Shown here: positions 18,071 through 24,985 of the stretch, one piece after another | Numbering within the stretch: the stretch's first letter is position 1 | How the letters are laid out: each line of letters begins with the position of its first letter | Assembly (NCBI GenBank): GCA_016218345.1 | Contig: JACREH010000022.1 | Location: 1 to 39,914, forward strand | Reading direction: 5' to 3' | DNA length: 39,914 bases | Origin: Gammaproteobacteria bacterium | GTDB lineage: Bacteria; Pseudomonadota; Gammaproteobacteria; Acidiferrobacterales; UBA6901 | Notes under the pieces: model-generated | The model's input: the letters and a program-made list of their open reading frames with translations, nothing else | Database searches by the model: none | Told to the model about the DNA's origin: nothing | Translations under genes and position numbers: made by a program

Positions 18071-18817
18071 AAAAAATGGGGACATTCTACTTTTCCCTTG
18101 CCTACCCCGGCCGCTACACCTAGACTGCCCGCATGCCCCGCACTGCCCGCGCCTCGGTCGGCGGTCTTTGTTACCACGTCCTGAACCGTGGCAATGCCCG
18201 TGCGGAGGTGTTTCACGACGAGGCGGACTACCGCGCCTTTCTCGATCTGTTGAACGCCGCCGGCCGGCGGGTGCCGATGCGCGTGCTGGGTTTTTGTCTC
18301 ATGCCCAATCATTTTCATCTGGTGCTTTGGCCGAGGGCCGGTGAGGACCTGTCGCGTTACCTCCAGTGGCTGCTGACCGCCCACGTGCGCCGGTACCACC
18401 GGCGCTATCGCTCCTCCGGTCACGTATGGCAGGGGCGGTTCAAGGCCTTTCCGATCGATCGCGATGCGCATTTGCTGACCGTCCTGCGTTATGTCGAACG
18501 CAATGCCCTGCGGGCCAAGCTGGTGCGCCGGGCCGAGAACTGGCCGTGGTCGAGCCTTGCCTCCCCACGGGCCGGGTTTCTCCACGACAGCCCCGTCCCC
18601 CTGCCCCGGAACTGGATCGTCCGGGTGAACGCGCCGGAGACCGCGGCCGAGTTGGCGGCGCTTCGACAGAGTGTCAACCGCGGCACACCGTTTGGCATGC
18701 CCGCATGGGCCAAACGCACGGCGGAACGCCTGGGGTTGGAGGCGAGTCTGCGGCCACGGGGGCGACCGCGGAAGGGGGTCGCGGTCGGCTCGGAAAAGTA
18801 GAATGTCCCCATTTTTT
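18071..18817 (+). mobile_element. REP-type transposase unit with 26-bp perfect terminal inverted repeats
   Basis: The left end (18071-18096) and right end (18792-18817) are exact reverse complements over 26 bp. The right end begins GGAAAAGTAGAATGTCCCC and finishes with six T. They enclose one IS200-like transposase gene. The same end sequence recurs at 16931-16952 beside a truncated copy. No target-site duplication is visible. Classical REP-associated transposases lack terminal repeats of this kind, so the unit may be a mobile entity in its own right. Confidence 0.85.
18133..18801 (+). CDS. REP-associated tyrosine transposase (IS200/TnpA-like, Y1 HUH)
   Basis: This 222-residue protein begins MPRTARASVGGLCYHVLNRGNAR, typical of REP-associated (RAYT) transposases. 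The metal-binding HUH motif is HFH in LMPNHFHLVLWP, and the catalytic tyrosine is in the helix LRYVERNALRAKLV. The signature GHVWQGRFKAFPID separates them. These enzymes nick and join single-stranded DNA at hairpin ends. Codon use matches the high-GC host, unlike the AT-richer toxin/HEAT genes. The gene is intact, with its stop inside the right terminal repeat. It is the probable source of the remnant near dnaG. Confidence 0.94.
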   Translation: MPRTARASVGGLCYHVLNRGNARAEVFHDEADYRAFLDLLNAAGRRVPMRVLGFCLMPNHFHLVLWPRAGEDLSRYLQWLLTAHVRRYHRRYRSSGHVWQGRFKAFPIDRDAHLLTVLRYVERNALRAKLVRRAENWPWSSLASPRAGFLHDSPVPLPRNWIVRVNAPETAAELAALRQSVNRGTPFGMPAWAKRTAERLGLEASLRPRGRPRKGVAVGSEK

Positions 18818-19404
18818 CGCGTGCTTGGCGCAGATATTTGGTAACCGGACGGTGCACGGAGAGCCCCTCCCCTTCCTTGATTCCTTGTTATGTACTGCGT
18901 CGACGGCAGACCGACGACGAGGACAATCCTAAAACGCCCGTTCCGAAATCACAAGCGCGGTGCCAACAAATTTCTTCGAATATAAGCTGTTTCTAATTTA
19001 CCGCGCGGGTATATCGCCCACTGGCGGCTTGAATAGCTAAGAACTCGGCGTGCGAAACCCTTATTGCGGATACGCAGACCATCGGCGCGCACCGCTACGG
19101 TGCACTGTGAGGCACCATAAAATAACAACAGGGAAATTAAAGAATGAGGTATTGAACCGCCAAGGGTGAGGTGGGGTATTCGCGGATGTTCAGTGAATAT
19201 ACGCGCCGCCTAACGGGTGCAACGGACAGTCGTTGCACCCCGGGCCGCAACAAGATCGCCAAGAAAGGCGCTTTCCGGGGATTCCTGCCACGGCGCTCAC
19301 GGCGTCGTGGCGGGTAGATTCATTTTGCAACAAGTTCTATGCGAACCAAAAAACGGGTGGGGGTGCAAATCCGGATTATCTTGGGGGGTGCAACTGAAAA
19401 ATGA
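18818..19404. other. Gene-free stretch between the transposase unit and yqeY
   Basis: I find no convincing gene in this stretch. It is moderately AT-rich, contains no homopolymer-flanked terminator, and has one perfect 10-bp inverted repeat (GGGTGCAACG at 19215-19224 with CGTTGCACCC at 19231-19240). It may hold decayed insertion DNA, as its composition resembles the toxin/HEAT segment more than the flanking core genes. Confidence 0.6.
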
Positions 19405-19432
19405 TTTTCTCTGCGCCTTTGCGTCTCTGCGT
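19405..19432 (+). repeat. Left arm of a 28-bp inverted repeat framing yqeY
   Basis: TTTTCTCTGCGCCTTTGCG and the following nine bases match the reverse complement of 19958-19985 at 27 of 28 positions. It is a member of a dispersed family made of degenerate TTTGCGTCT units. Confidence 0.85.
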
Positions 19433-19461
19433 GGAAAACTATTACAAACTCTCCCTTCCTT

Positions 19462-19911
19462 TTAGGAGCCGGCGAGACGGTCTTTGACCTTGGCGCTGAC
19501 CTTGGCCATGTCGGCGCGGCCGGCGAGCTTGGGCTTGAGCCCGGCCACCACCTTGCCCATGTCCTTGATGGACGCGGCGCCGGTCTCGGCGATCGCGGCA
19601 TTGATCAGCGCGTCGATCTCGGCCTCGCTCAAGGGCGTCGGCAGGTAGGCCTGCATGATGGCGATGTCGCGGTTTTCCTTGTCGGCCAGGTCGGCGCGCG
19701 CGCCCTTGACGAATTGCTCGACGGCCTCGCGGCTTTGCTTGATCTGCTTTTCGATCACCGTCATGACCTGGGCATCGTCGAGGACGATGCGCTCGTCCAC
19801 CTCGCGCCGCTGAATCGCGGCCAGCAGCATGCGGATGGAAACGAGACGCGCCTGGTCCTTCTGGCGCATGGCGTCCTTCATGTCCTGGGTGATGCGGTCC
19901 TTCAGGCTCAT
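19462..19911 (-). CDS. yqeY: GatB/YqeY domain protein
   Basis: This 149-residue protein is a complete YqeY, consisting of an N-terminal helical part (MSLKDRITQDMKDAMRQKDQARLVSIRMLLAAI) and the C-terminal GatB-tail-like helical domain (YLPTPLSEAEIDALINAAIAETGAASIKDMGKVVAGLKPKLAGRADMAKVSAKVKDRL). YqeY resembles the tRNA-binding tail of GatB, but its own role is not established. In many Gammaproteobacteria it lies between rpsU and dnaG, as here, but the downstream side now faces the transposase island. The upstream gap to rpsU is 143 bp and contains two copies of the TTTGCG-type repeat, which is longer than usual. Confidence 0.94.
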   Translation of the reverse strand: MSLKDRITQDMKDAMRQKDQARLVSIRMLLAAIQRREVDERIVLDDAQVMTVIEKQIKQSREAVEQFVKGARADLADKENRDIAIMQAYLPTPLSEAEIDALINAAIAETGAASIKDMGKVVAGLKPKLAGRADMAKVSAKVKDRLAGS

Positions 19912-19957
19912 GGGGACGACCGGTATTTAACGAAGAGAGGGGTTATATTATTTTTTA

Positions 19958-19985
19958 ACGCGGAGACGCAAAGGCGCAGAGAAAA
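19958..19985 (-). repeat. Right arm of the inverted repeat framing yqeY
   Basis: Its reverse complement begins TTTTCTCTGCGCCTTTGCG and equals the left arm at 19405-19432 except for one base. A further related run (CCTTTGCGCCTTGGCGG then CTTTGCGTCAAAAA) lies at 20024-20054, abutting the rpsU stop. Confidence 0.85.
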
Positions 19986-20054
19986 GCATTTATTTTTAGG
20001 ATTTAACGTGTAACGCTTTTTTTCCTTTGCGCCTTGGCGGCTTTGCGTCAAAAA

Positions 20055-20315
20055 TTAATACGACTGCGAATGGCGCTGCGGACGCTCGGTGGTCTCGGTG
20101 GTGCGGGCGTTCATGCGCGTCGGCTTGGCGCGCAGGATCTTCTTCTTCTCGCGCTTGACGGCGGCCGCGGCCTTGCGCTTGCGCACCGTGGTCGGCTTTT
20201 CGTAGAACTCGCGGCGGCGCACCTCGGCGAACACCCCGGCCTTCTCGCACGAACGCCGGAACCGGCGCAGCGCAACCTCAAACGGCTCATGCTCTTTTAT
20301 CCGCACTGACGGCAT
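20055..20315 (-). CDS. rpsU: 30S ribosomal protein S21 with an extended C-terminus
   Basis: The N-terminal 60 residues match bS21 closely ([39 protein letters not shown]). S21 sits near the 3' end of 16S rRNA and helps mRNA selection at initiation. The protein has 86 residues, against 71 in E. coli. The extra tail is rich in Arg, Thr and Glu ([20 protein letters not shown]). Codon 1 is ATG at 20313-20315, with GAGGTGAGAG about 5-12 nt upstream as ribosome-binding site. It is first in the macromolecular-synthesis operon on the minus strand and divergent from tsaD, the standard arrangement. The tail could be a lineage trait; the sequence shows no frameshift. Confidence 0.96.
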   Translation of the reverse strand: MPSVRIKEHEPFEVALRRFRRSCEKAGVFAEVRRREFYEKPTTVRKRKAAAAVKREKKKILRAKPTRMNARTTETTERPQRHSQSY

Positions 20316-20364
20316 TACTCTCTCACCTCGAAAAATCGCCCGGAGGGCGGTTGGGAAGCGCGCA

Positions 20365-20393
20365 ATACTATAGATTTCGGCCGGTTTTGTACA
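20365..20393 (-). promoter_or_regulatory. Likely promoter of rpsU
   Basis: On the minus strand TGTACA (20388-20393) and TAGTAT (20365-20370) are 17 bp apart, each four of six consensus bases. A start near 20358 would give a leader of about 43 nt. It is the best promoter candidate for the rpsU operon. Confidence 0.5.
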
Positions 20394-20493
20394 CCCTCTG
20401 GCTCCGGGCGCTTGCCGGGGAGGGGGGCCGGTCCCGCAGAAAAAGGCATAAGAACGCCCATCAAAAAGAGATACCCCGCACCCCCCTCCCTCT

Positions 20494-20516
20494 CCCTCCC
20501 CCTGGAAGGGGGAGGG
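20494..20516. repeat. Pyrimidine/purine-rich hairpin upstream of tsaD
   Basis: CCCTCCCCCT at 20494-20503 pairs perfectly with AGGGGGAGGG at 20507-20516, with loop GGA. It is surrounded by CCCTCTCCCTCC on the left and TTGGGGTGGGGGT on the right. This resembles a dispersed repeat type common in high-GC proteobacteria. It lacks a U tract. Confidence 0.7.
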
Positions 20517-20599
20517 TTGGGGTGGGGGTCGATTGTCGAGTTCGGTTCATTTTGTTTGGCGCTCTAAGGCTCGCCATTTTCAGTACACTTGGCGCCGAC

Positions 20600-21694
20600 A
20601 TGCGCATATTAGGCATCGAAACCTCCTGCGACGACACCGGGGTCGCGGTCTACGACTCGGACCGCGGCCTGTTGGCCCACCGCCTCTATTCCCAGACCGC
20701 CCTGCACAGCCAGTACGGCGGGGTGGTGCCGGAACTGGCCTCGCGCGACCATATCCGCAAGACCCTGCCCCTGATCCGGACGGTGCTCACCGAAGCCGCA
20801 ATCGCGTCATCCCTGCCCCGCGGCCCTCGCCTCGATCCCATCGGCGAAGCCGGGGTCGGCCCCGGGGGGCTGGACGGCATTGCCTACACCGCCGGCCCGG
20901 GCCTGGCCGGGGCGCTGCTGGTGGGCGCGGCCATCGGTAGCGGCTTGGCGCGCGCCTGGGGAATCCCGGCGGTGGCGGTGCACCACATGGAGGGGCATTT
21001 GCTCTCGCCGATGCTCGAACCCGACCCGCCGACGTTTCCGTTCCTGGCGCTGCTCGTGTCCGGCGGTCACACGCTGCTTGCCGATGTCGCCGGTCTGGGG
21101 CGCTACACGATCCTGGGCGAGTCGGTCGACGACGCGGTCGGCGAGGCGTTCGACAAGACCGCGAAACTGCTTGGGCTCGGCTATCCCGGCGGGCCGGCGA
21201 TCGCGCGCGCCGCGCGCGCCGGCGATCCCGGCAAATATCCGTTCCCGCGTCCCATGACCGAGACCAAAAAAACCCACGGCGCGCACCCCGGCCTCAATTT
21301 CAGTTTCAGCGGCCTCAAGACCGCGGTCGCCACACTCGTGCAAAATAATAAATCGCTCGATCCCCCGACCGTCGCCGACATCGCCGCGTCGTTCCAACAG
21401 GCGGCGATCGACGTGCTGGCGCTCAAATGCCAATGGGCCCTGGATCAAACCGGCGCCAAACAACTGGTGGTCGCCGGCGGCGTGAGCGCCAATGAAAAAT
21501 TGCGCGCGCGCTTGTGGGAACTGACCGAACGCCTCGGCGCGCGCGTCTACTTCCCGCGCCCGGAGTTCTCGACCGACAACGGCGCGATGATCGCCTACGC
21601 CGGCTGGCGGCGACTGCGCGCCGGCCAATCCGCGACCTCCGGCTTCGGGGTGCAAGCGCGCTGGGAGATCGCTACCCTGCCACCGGCCGAGTAA
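20600..21694 (+). CDS. tsaD: tRNA N6-threonylcarbamoyladenosine transferase TsaD
   Basis: TsaD (Kae1/YgjD) transfers the threonylcarbamoyl group to A37 of ANN-decoding tRNAs with TsaB and TsaE. The start at 20600 gives 364 residues beginning [19 protein letters not shown]; an upstream in-frame extension is non-homologous. Landmarks are [13 protein letters not shown], the metal ligands His129 and His133 ([13 protein letters not shown]), [40 protein letters not shown], and [13 protein letters not shown], with [10 protein letters not shown] near the end. Relative to E. coli the metal ligands are shifted by 18 residues because of an insertion at about 69-88 ([20 protein letters not shown]). The other 340 residues are collinear. 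Confidence 0.97.
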   Translation: MRILGIETSCDDTGVAVYDSDRGLLAHRLYSQTALHSQYGGVVPELASRDHIRKTLPLIRTVLTEAAIASSLPRGPRLDPIGEAGVGPGGLDGIAYTAGPGLAGALLVGAAIGSGLARAWGIPAVAVHHMEGHLLSPMLEPDPPTFPFLALLVSGGHTLLADVAGLGRYTILGESVDDAVGEAFDKTAKLLGLGYPGGPAIARAARAGDPGKYPFPRPMTETKKTHGAHPGLNFSFSGLKTAVATLVQNNKSLDPPTVADIAASFQQAAIDVLALKCQWALDQTGAKQLVVAGGVSANEKLRARLWELTERLGARVYFPRPEFSTDNGAMIAYAGWRRLRAGQSATSGFGVQARWEIATLPPAE

Positions 21695-21803
21695 ATCGGC
21701 GAAGGTTTTATTTTCACGGGTCAACCGCGCCCGCGATGGTGCGTTGTACCAAAGAACAACGCCGCAGACCTTATTAATAATAAATAACAGCAATGGAGGA
21801 ATC

Positions 21804-23270
21804 ATGAACCCACCTGACTCGGTCGCCCATCCGCGGGCACCTGCCCGTATTGTCGGTATCGCCTGCGGGCTGTTGTTGGCAGCGGCACTGGCCGGCTGCG
21901 GCGGTGGCGGTGGCGCGGACGGAACCACCGCTCCGCCACCGCCAACCCCGCCGCCCGCCCCGACCGCTGTTGCCTGGACCGCCTATGTCGGTTCGCATTA
22001 CGGCAGCCGCGCGTGGGCGCAATCGGTGCGCGATCCCGGCGGGCCGGGGGACGCCGGATTCGACGCCAGCGTCGACCCGGCGACCGGCCTGGCCAGCTTC
22101 ACCGCCTTCGTGACGACAACTGTCGCACCGTTGCTGCCGGCGCATTATCTGGTGCTGGGCACAGGCGGTCTTGGTTCCGGCCGCGACCAGGTTCTGGTCG
22201 ATACCTTTATGAATTTCATCAAGAACGGCAGCGTCGCCACTTACCGGCAGGCGCTGAAGGATCGCGCCAAGGCGGTGGCGGCGCTGAGCGACGCCCCCGC
22301 CAAGGTGTCGTGGCAATTCGGCAACGAGATCAACAGCCTGCGCTTCAGCGAGACCCTGCATGCCTGGGCGAAGGACGGCGTCACGCCGCGCGGGCATGAC
22401 ACGACCACCATTCCGTACATCGTCGAGTATTTTCTGGCGCCCGGCGTCGAGGGTATCGAGCAAGCGAGTCTCGATCTGTTCGGAAACCGCGACGGCATCC
22501 ATATCATGCTCGGCTCGATCGCCAGCGCCACGAACACCAACGCCCAGGCGTTCCTGAACGCGCTGCTCGATTATCAAATCGTGGGAACCTACGCGCCGAG
22601 CCTGGCTGGCAAGCGCGTTTACCAGGTCGTCGACACGATCTCGATTCATTACACCGTCGGCACCGGCAGCGGCGTGTGGCGGGGATTTCTGGACGGTCTC
22701 CACCAGACCCGCATCGGCCAGGGAAAGATCAAACGCATCGTTTCGACCGAGGAGGTCGGTCAAGCGGCCGCCAACGACGGCAACGGCATGGGCACGGCGC
22801 TGCAAGTGCTGGCGCGTTATTTCGACTGGTGGATCGGCCACGGCTTCACGCCCGATCAGGGGCACGCGTATCTGTGGGGCACCGATCTCGGCCCGGCCGG
22901 CAACACCGTGGATGCGCTCATGCCGGTGCTTTACAACTTCCTCGGGGATGTCGCGATTCTAAAACCGGCGGCGGTCGCGGCGGTGACCGGCGCGGCCAAT
23001 CTCGAACACTACGAGTACGAATCGACGCAGGCGCGCCGGCGCGTGCTGGCGATATTCTCCGCCGATGGCGCGACGACATCGCTCACCACTATTACCGCGG
23101 AACTGCCCGGCTGGAATACGCTGAATGTATCCGTGCATCGTTTCACCGCCGGCGGCGACCTGGCGGTCAACCCGACCGTCACCGCGCTCGCGGCCGGCCG
23201 GTTCGCCATCGACTTCGGCGGGCTTACGCTCAACCCGCGCGAATCGCTGCTGCTCCTGCTGCGGGACTAG
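21804..23270 (+). CDS. Lipoprotein with a clan GH-A glycoside-hydrolase-like layout
   Basis: The start at 21804 follows a good ribosome-binding site (TGGAGGAATC) and gives 488 residues. The signal ends LAGC, with Cys32 as the lipidation site, followed by a Gly and Pro-rich linker (33-55). The body looks like a (beta/alpha)8 barrel. Features are WQFGNEINS with Asn174-Glu175, the NE pair typical of the acid/base at strand 4; ISIHYTV with His282-Tyr283 near strand 6; and VSTEEVG with Glu316/317 near strand 7, a nucleophile candidate. A small beta domain seems to close it (from about 415). No specific family is recognised and the substrate is unknown. Confidence 0.8.
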   Translation: MNPPDSVAHPRAPARIVGIACGLLLAAALAGCGGGGGADGTTAPPPPTPPPAPTAVAWTAYVGSHYGSRAWAQSVRDPGGPGDAGFDASVDPATGLASFTAFVTTTVAPLLPAHYLVLGTGGLGSGRDQVLVDTFMNFIKNGSVATYRQALKDRAKAVAALSDAPAKVSWQFGNEINSLRFSETLHAWAKDGVTPRGHDTTTIPYIVEYFLAPGVEGIEQASLDLFGNRDGIHIMLGSIASATNTNAQAFLNALLDYQIVGTYAPSLAGKRVYQVVDTISIHYTVGTGSGVWRGFLDGLHQTRIGQGKIKRIVSTEEVGQAAANDGNGMGTALQVLARYFDWWIGHGFTPDQGHAYLWGTDLGPAGNTVDALMPVLYNFLGDVAILKPAAVAAVTGAANLEHYEYESTQARRRVLAIFSADGATTSLTTITAELPGWNTLNVSVHRFTAGGDLAVNPTVTALAAGRFAIDFGGLTLNPRESLLLLLRD

Positions 23271-23298
23271 ACGGTCCGCCGCCCAGTGGATAGTCGAG

Positions 23299-23883
23299 TT
23301 ATTTTCCGATCTTCGGCTCCTTGCCGGCCAGGAGCTTTCCGATATTGGCCCGGTGTCGCCACAGCAGTAACCCGGTCATGGCCAGGGTGGCGTACAGAAA
23401 CGGCGCGCCCGGCACCAGCCACCACACGTAGAGCGGCGTGAGCAGCGCGGCGCTGATCGCGGCCAGCGACGAATAGCGAAACGCCACCGCCATCGCCAGC
23501 CAGGTGCCAACCAACGCCAGCCCCACCCAGTTGTTCAGGGCGAACAGCACGCCAAACGCGGTCGCCACGCCCTTGCCGCCCTGGAAACCGTGGAACACCG
23601 GAAAGAGATGGCCGAGAAAGGCGCAGAACATCACCAGCGCGAGGATCGCGCTATCGTCGGTGAACGCGCGCGCGGCCAGCACCGGCAGCGCGCCCTTGAG
23701 GATGTCGCCGGCGAGCGTCAGCAACGCGGCCTTCTTGCCGCCGTAACGCAGAATATTGGTGGCGCCGGGGTTGCCGGAGCCGACCTTACGCGGGTCCTTG
23801 AGGCCGAACAGGCGGCTGACCACGATCGCCGACGAGACCGAGCCGATCAGATAGGCCGCGAGCGGCAGTAAATAGAGCAGCAT
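23299..23883 (-). CDS. plsY: Acyl-phosphate:glycerol-3-phosphate acyltransferase PlsY
   Basis: PlsY acylates glycerol-3-phosphate at position 1 using acyl phosphate, the first step of phospholipid synthesis in most bacteria. I start at the ATG at 23883 (194 residues, MLLYLLPLAAYLIGSVSSAI), the usual N-terminus; a frame 16 codons longer is open but non-homologous. It is a five-helix membrane protein with the three conserved loops: SAIVVSRLFGLKDPRKVGSGNPGATNILR, AFLGHLFPVFHGFQGGKGVAT, and the C-terminal LLWRHRANIGKLLAGKEPKIG. It is divergent from folB with a 92-bp gap, the standard plsY/folB pairing in this class. Confidence 0.96.
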   Translation of the reverse strand: MLLYLLPLAAYLIGSVSSAIVVSRLFGLKDPRKVGSGNPGATNILRYGGKKAALLTLAGDILKGALPVLAARAFTDDSAILALVMFCAFLGHLFPVFHGFQGGKGVATAFGVLFALNNWVGLALVGTWLAMAVAFRYSSLAAISAALLTPLYVWWLVPGAPFLYATLAMTGLLLWRHRANIGKLLAGKEPKIGK

Positions 23884-23975
23884 GGCGCAACGATATAGGG
23901 CGTCGCGGCGAGGAGCAAGAGGGGCCGGCAAAGACCGCTTGTATCTCGCACCTCGTATCTTGTACCTTCACCGTC

Positions 23976-24326
23976 ATGGACATCATCTATCTGCACGATC
24001 TCAAGATCGACTGCGTGCTCGGCATCTGGGACTGGGAACGGCGCACCACCCAGACCGTGACCTTCGACCTCGACATGGCGGCGGACGTGCGCCGGGCGGC
24101 GGCCAGCGACCGCATCGACGACACGGTCAACTACAAGGCCGTGGCCAAACGCCTGACCGCGTTTGTCGGCGCTTCCCAGTTTCAACTGGTCGAAACGCTG
24201 GCCGAGAAGACCGCGGAGCTGATCTTGAACGAGTTTCCGATCCGCTGGGTGCGGGTGCGGGTCAACAAGAAAGGCGCGATCCGCGGCGCCGCCGACGTCG
24301 GCGTGATCATCGAGCGCGGCGAATAG
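23976..24326 (+). CDS. folB: Dihydroneopterin aldolase
   Basis: This 116-residue protein is full length. FolB cleaves dihydroneopterin to 6-hydroxymethyl-dihydropterin and glycolaldehyde in folate synthesis, and also catalyses epimerisation. The N-terminal IYLHDLKIDCVLGIWDWERRTTQTVTFDLDM and C-terminal VRVRVNKKGAIRGAADVGVIIERG align with E. coli FolB throughout. The conserved catalytic Glu is in DWE (residue 21) and the catalytic Lys is in NKKGA. Enzymes of the next steps follow nearby: folK directly downstream and a pteridine reductase 1.2 kb further on. In the plsY-folB gap there is a run of TCTCGTATCTTGTACC-like short repeats (about 23940-23968). Confidence 0.96.
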   Translation: MDIIYLHDLKIDCVLGIWDWERRTTQTVTFDLDMAADVRRAAASDRIDDTVNYKAVAKRLTAFVGASQFQLVETLAEKTAELILNEFPIRWVRVRVNKKGAIRGAADVGVIIERGE

Positions 24327-24350
24327 GATCGAAATGACAAGTAATTTTTT

Positions 24351-24430
24351 TGCCACGGATGAACACAGATAAAATCAAATTATAAAAATTGCCGCGTGCA
24401 TTGTTCATCTGTTTTCATCTGCGTTATCCG
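24351..24430. repeat. Degenerate inverted repeat between folB and folK
   Basis: CACGGATGAACACAGATAAAA on the left and TTGTTCATCTGTTTTCATCTG on the right are loosely complementary across an AT-rich centre. The block resembles the GGATGAACACAGAT-type dispersed repeats in many environmental genomes. No gene is visible between 24327 and 24466. Confidence 0.6.
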
Positions 24431-24466
24431 TTACTGAAATGATAATCGGTAAAGTCCGCTAGTCGA

Positions 24467-24985
24467 ATGCCCCGGATATTCGTCGGCATCGGCAGCAACA
24501 TCGAGCCTGAAAAAAACATTCGCGGGGCGGTACGCACGTTGCGCGCCGCCTACGGGGCACTCACGCTTTCGCGGGTGTACGAAAGCGCCCCGCAGGGTTT
24601 CAGCGGCGACAATTTCTACAACCTGGTGGCGGCGTTCGACAGCGCCGAACCGGTCGAGGCCGTCAAGGCGCGGTTAGCCGCGATCGAGAGCGCGCACGGG
24701 CGCACGCGCGGCGACCGGCGCCTCGCCTCCCGCACCCTCGATCTGGATTTATTGCTCTACGGCGACGCCGTGATCCACCGCGCCGGGCTCGACCTGCCGC
24801 GCGCCGATATCCGCGAATACGCCTTCGTACTGGCGCCGCTCGCCGAGATCGCGCCGGACCTGCGCCATCCCGAAAGCGGCGGGAGTTATAAGGAGATGTG
24901 GGAGAAATTCCAGCCGTCCGAACCGCTCCGAACGGTGGCGCTCGACCTTGAGACCGACGTGGGTTCGACGGGGGAAACTCGCTAG
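24467..24985 (+). CDS. folK: 6-hydroxymethyl-7,8-dihydropterin pyrophosphokinase (HPPK)
   Basis: This 172-residue HPPK transfers pyrophosphate from ATP to hydroxymethyl-dihydropterin. N-terminal IFVGIGSNIEPEKNIRGAVRTLR is the family signature. SRVYESAPQGFSGDNFYNLVAAFDS forms the pterin pocket. RTRGDRRLASRTLDLDLLLYGD contains the Mg-binding Asp pair (DLDLLLYGD), and LPRADIREYAFVLAPLAEIAP follows. A C-terminal extension of about 25 residues is not conserved. The TAG stop shares the palindromic CTAG with the stop of the convergent glutaredoxin gene, so the two overlap by 4 bp tail to tail. Confidence 0.95.
   Translation: MPRIFVGIGSNIEPEKNIRGAVRTLRAAYGALTLSRVYESAPQGFSGDNFYNLVAAFDSAEPVEAVKARLAAIESAHGRTRGDRRLASRTLDLDLLLYGDAVIHRAGLDLPRADIREYAFVLAPLAEIAPDLRHPESGGSYKEMWEKFQPSEPLRTVALDLETDVGSTGETR

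Noticed and set aside
20351-20599. In-frame N-terminal extension of tsaD
   Set aside because: It spans the rpsU promoter and a hairpin repeat, has no homology, and the TsaD N-terminus [10 protein letters not shown] is canonical.
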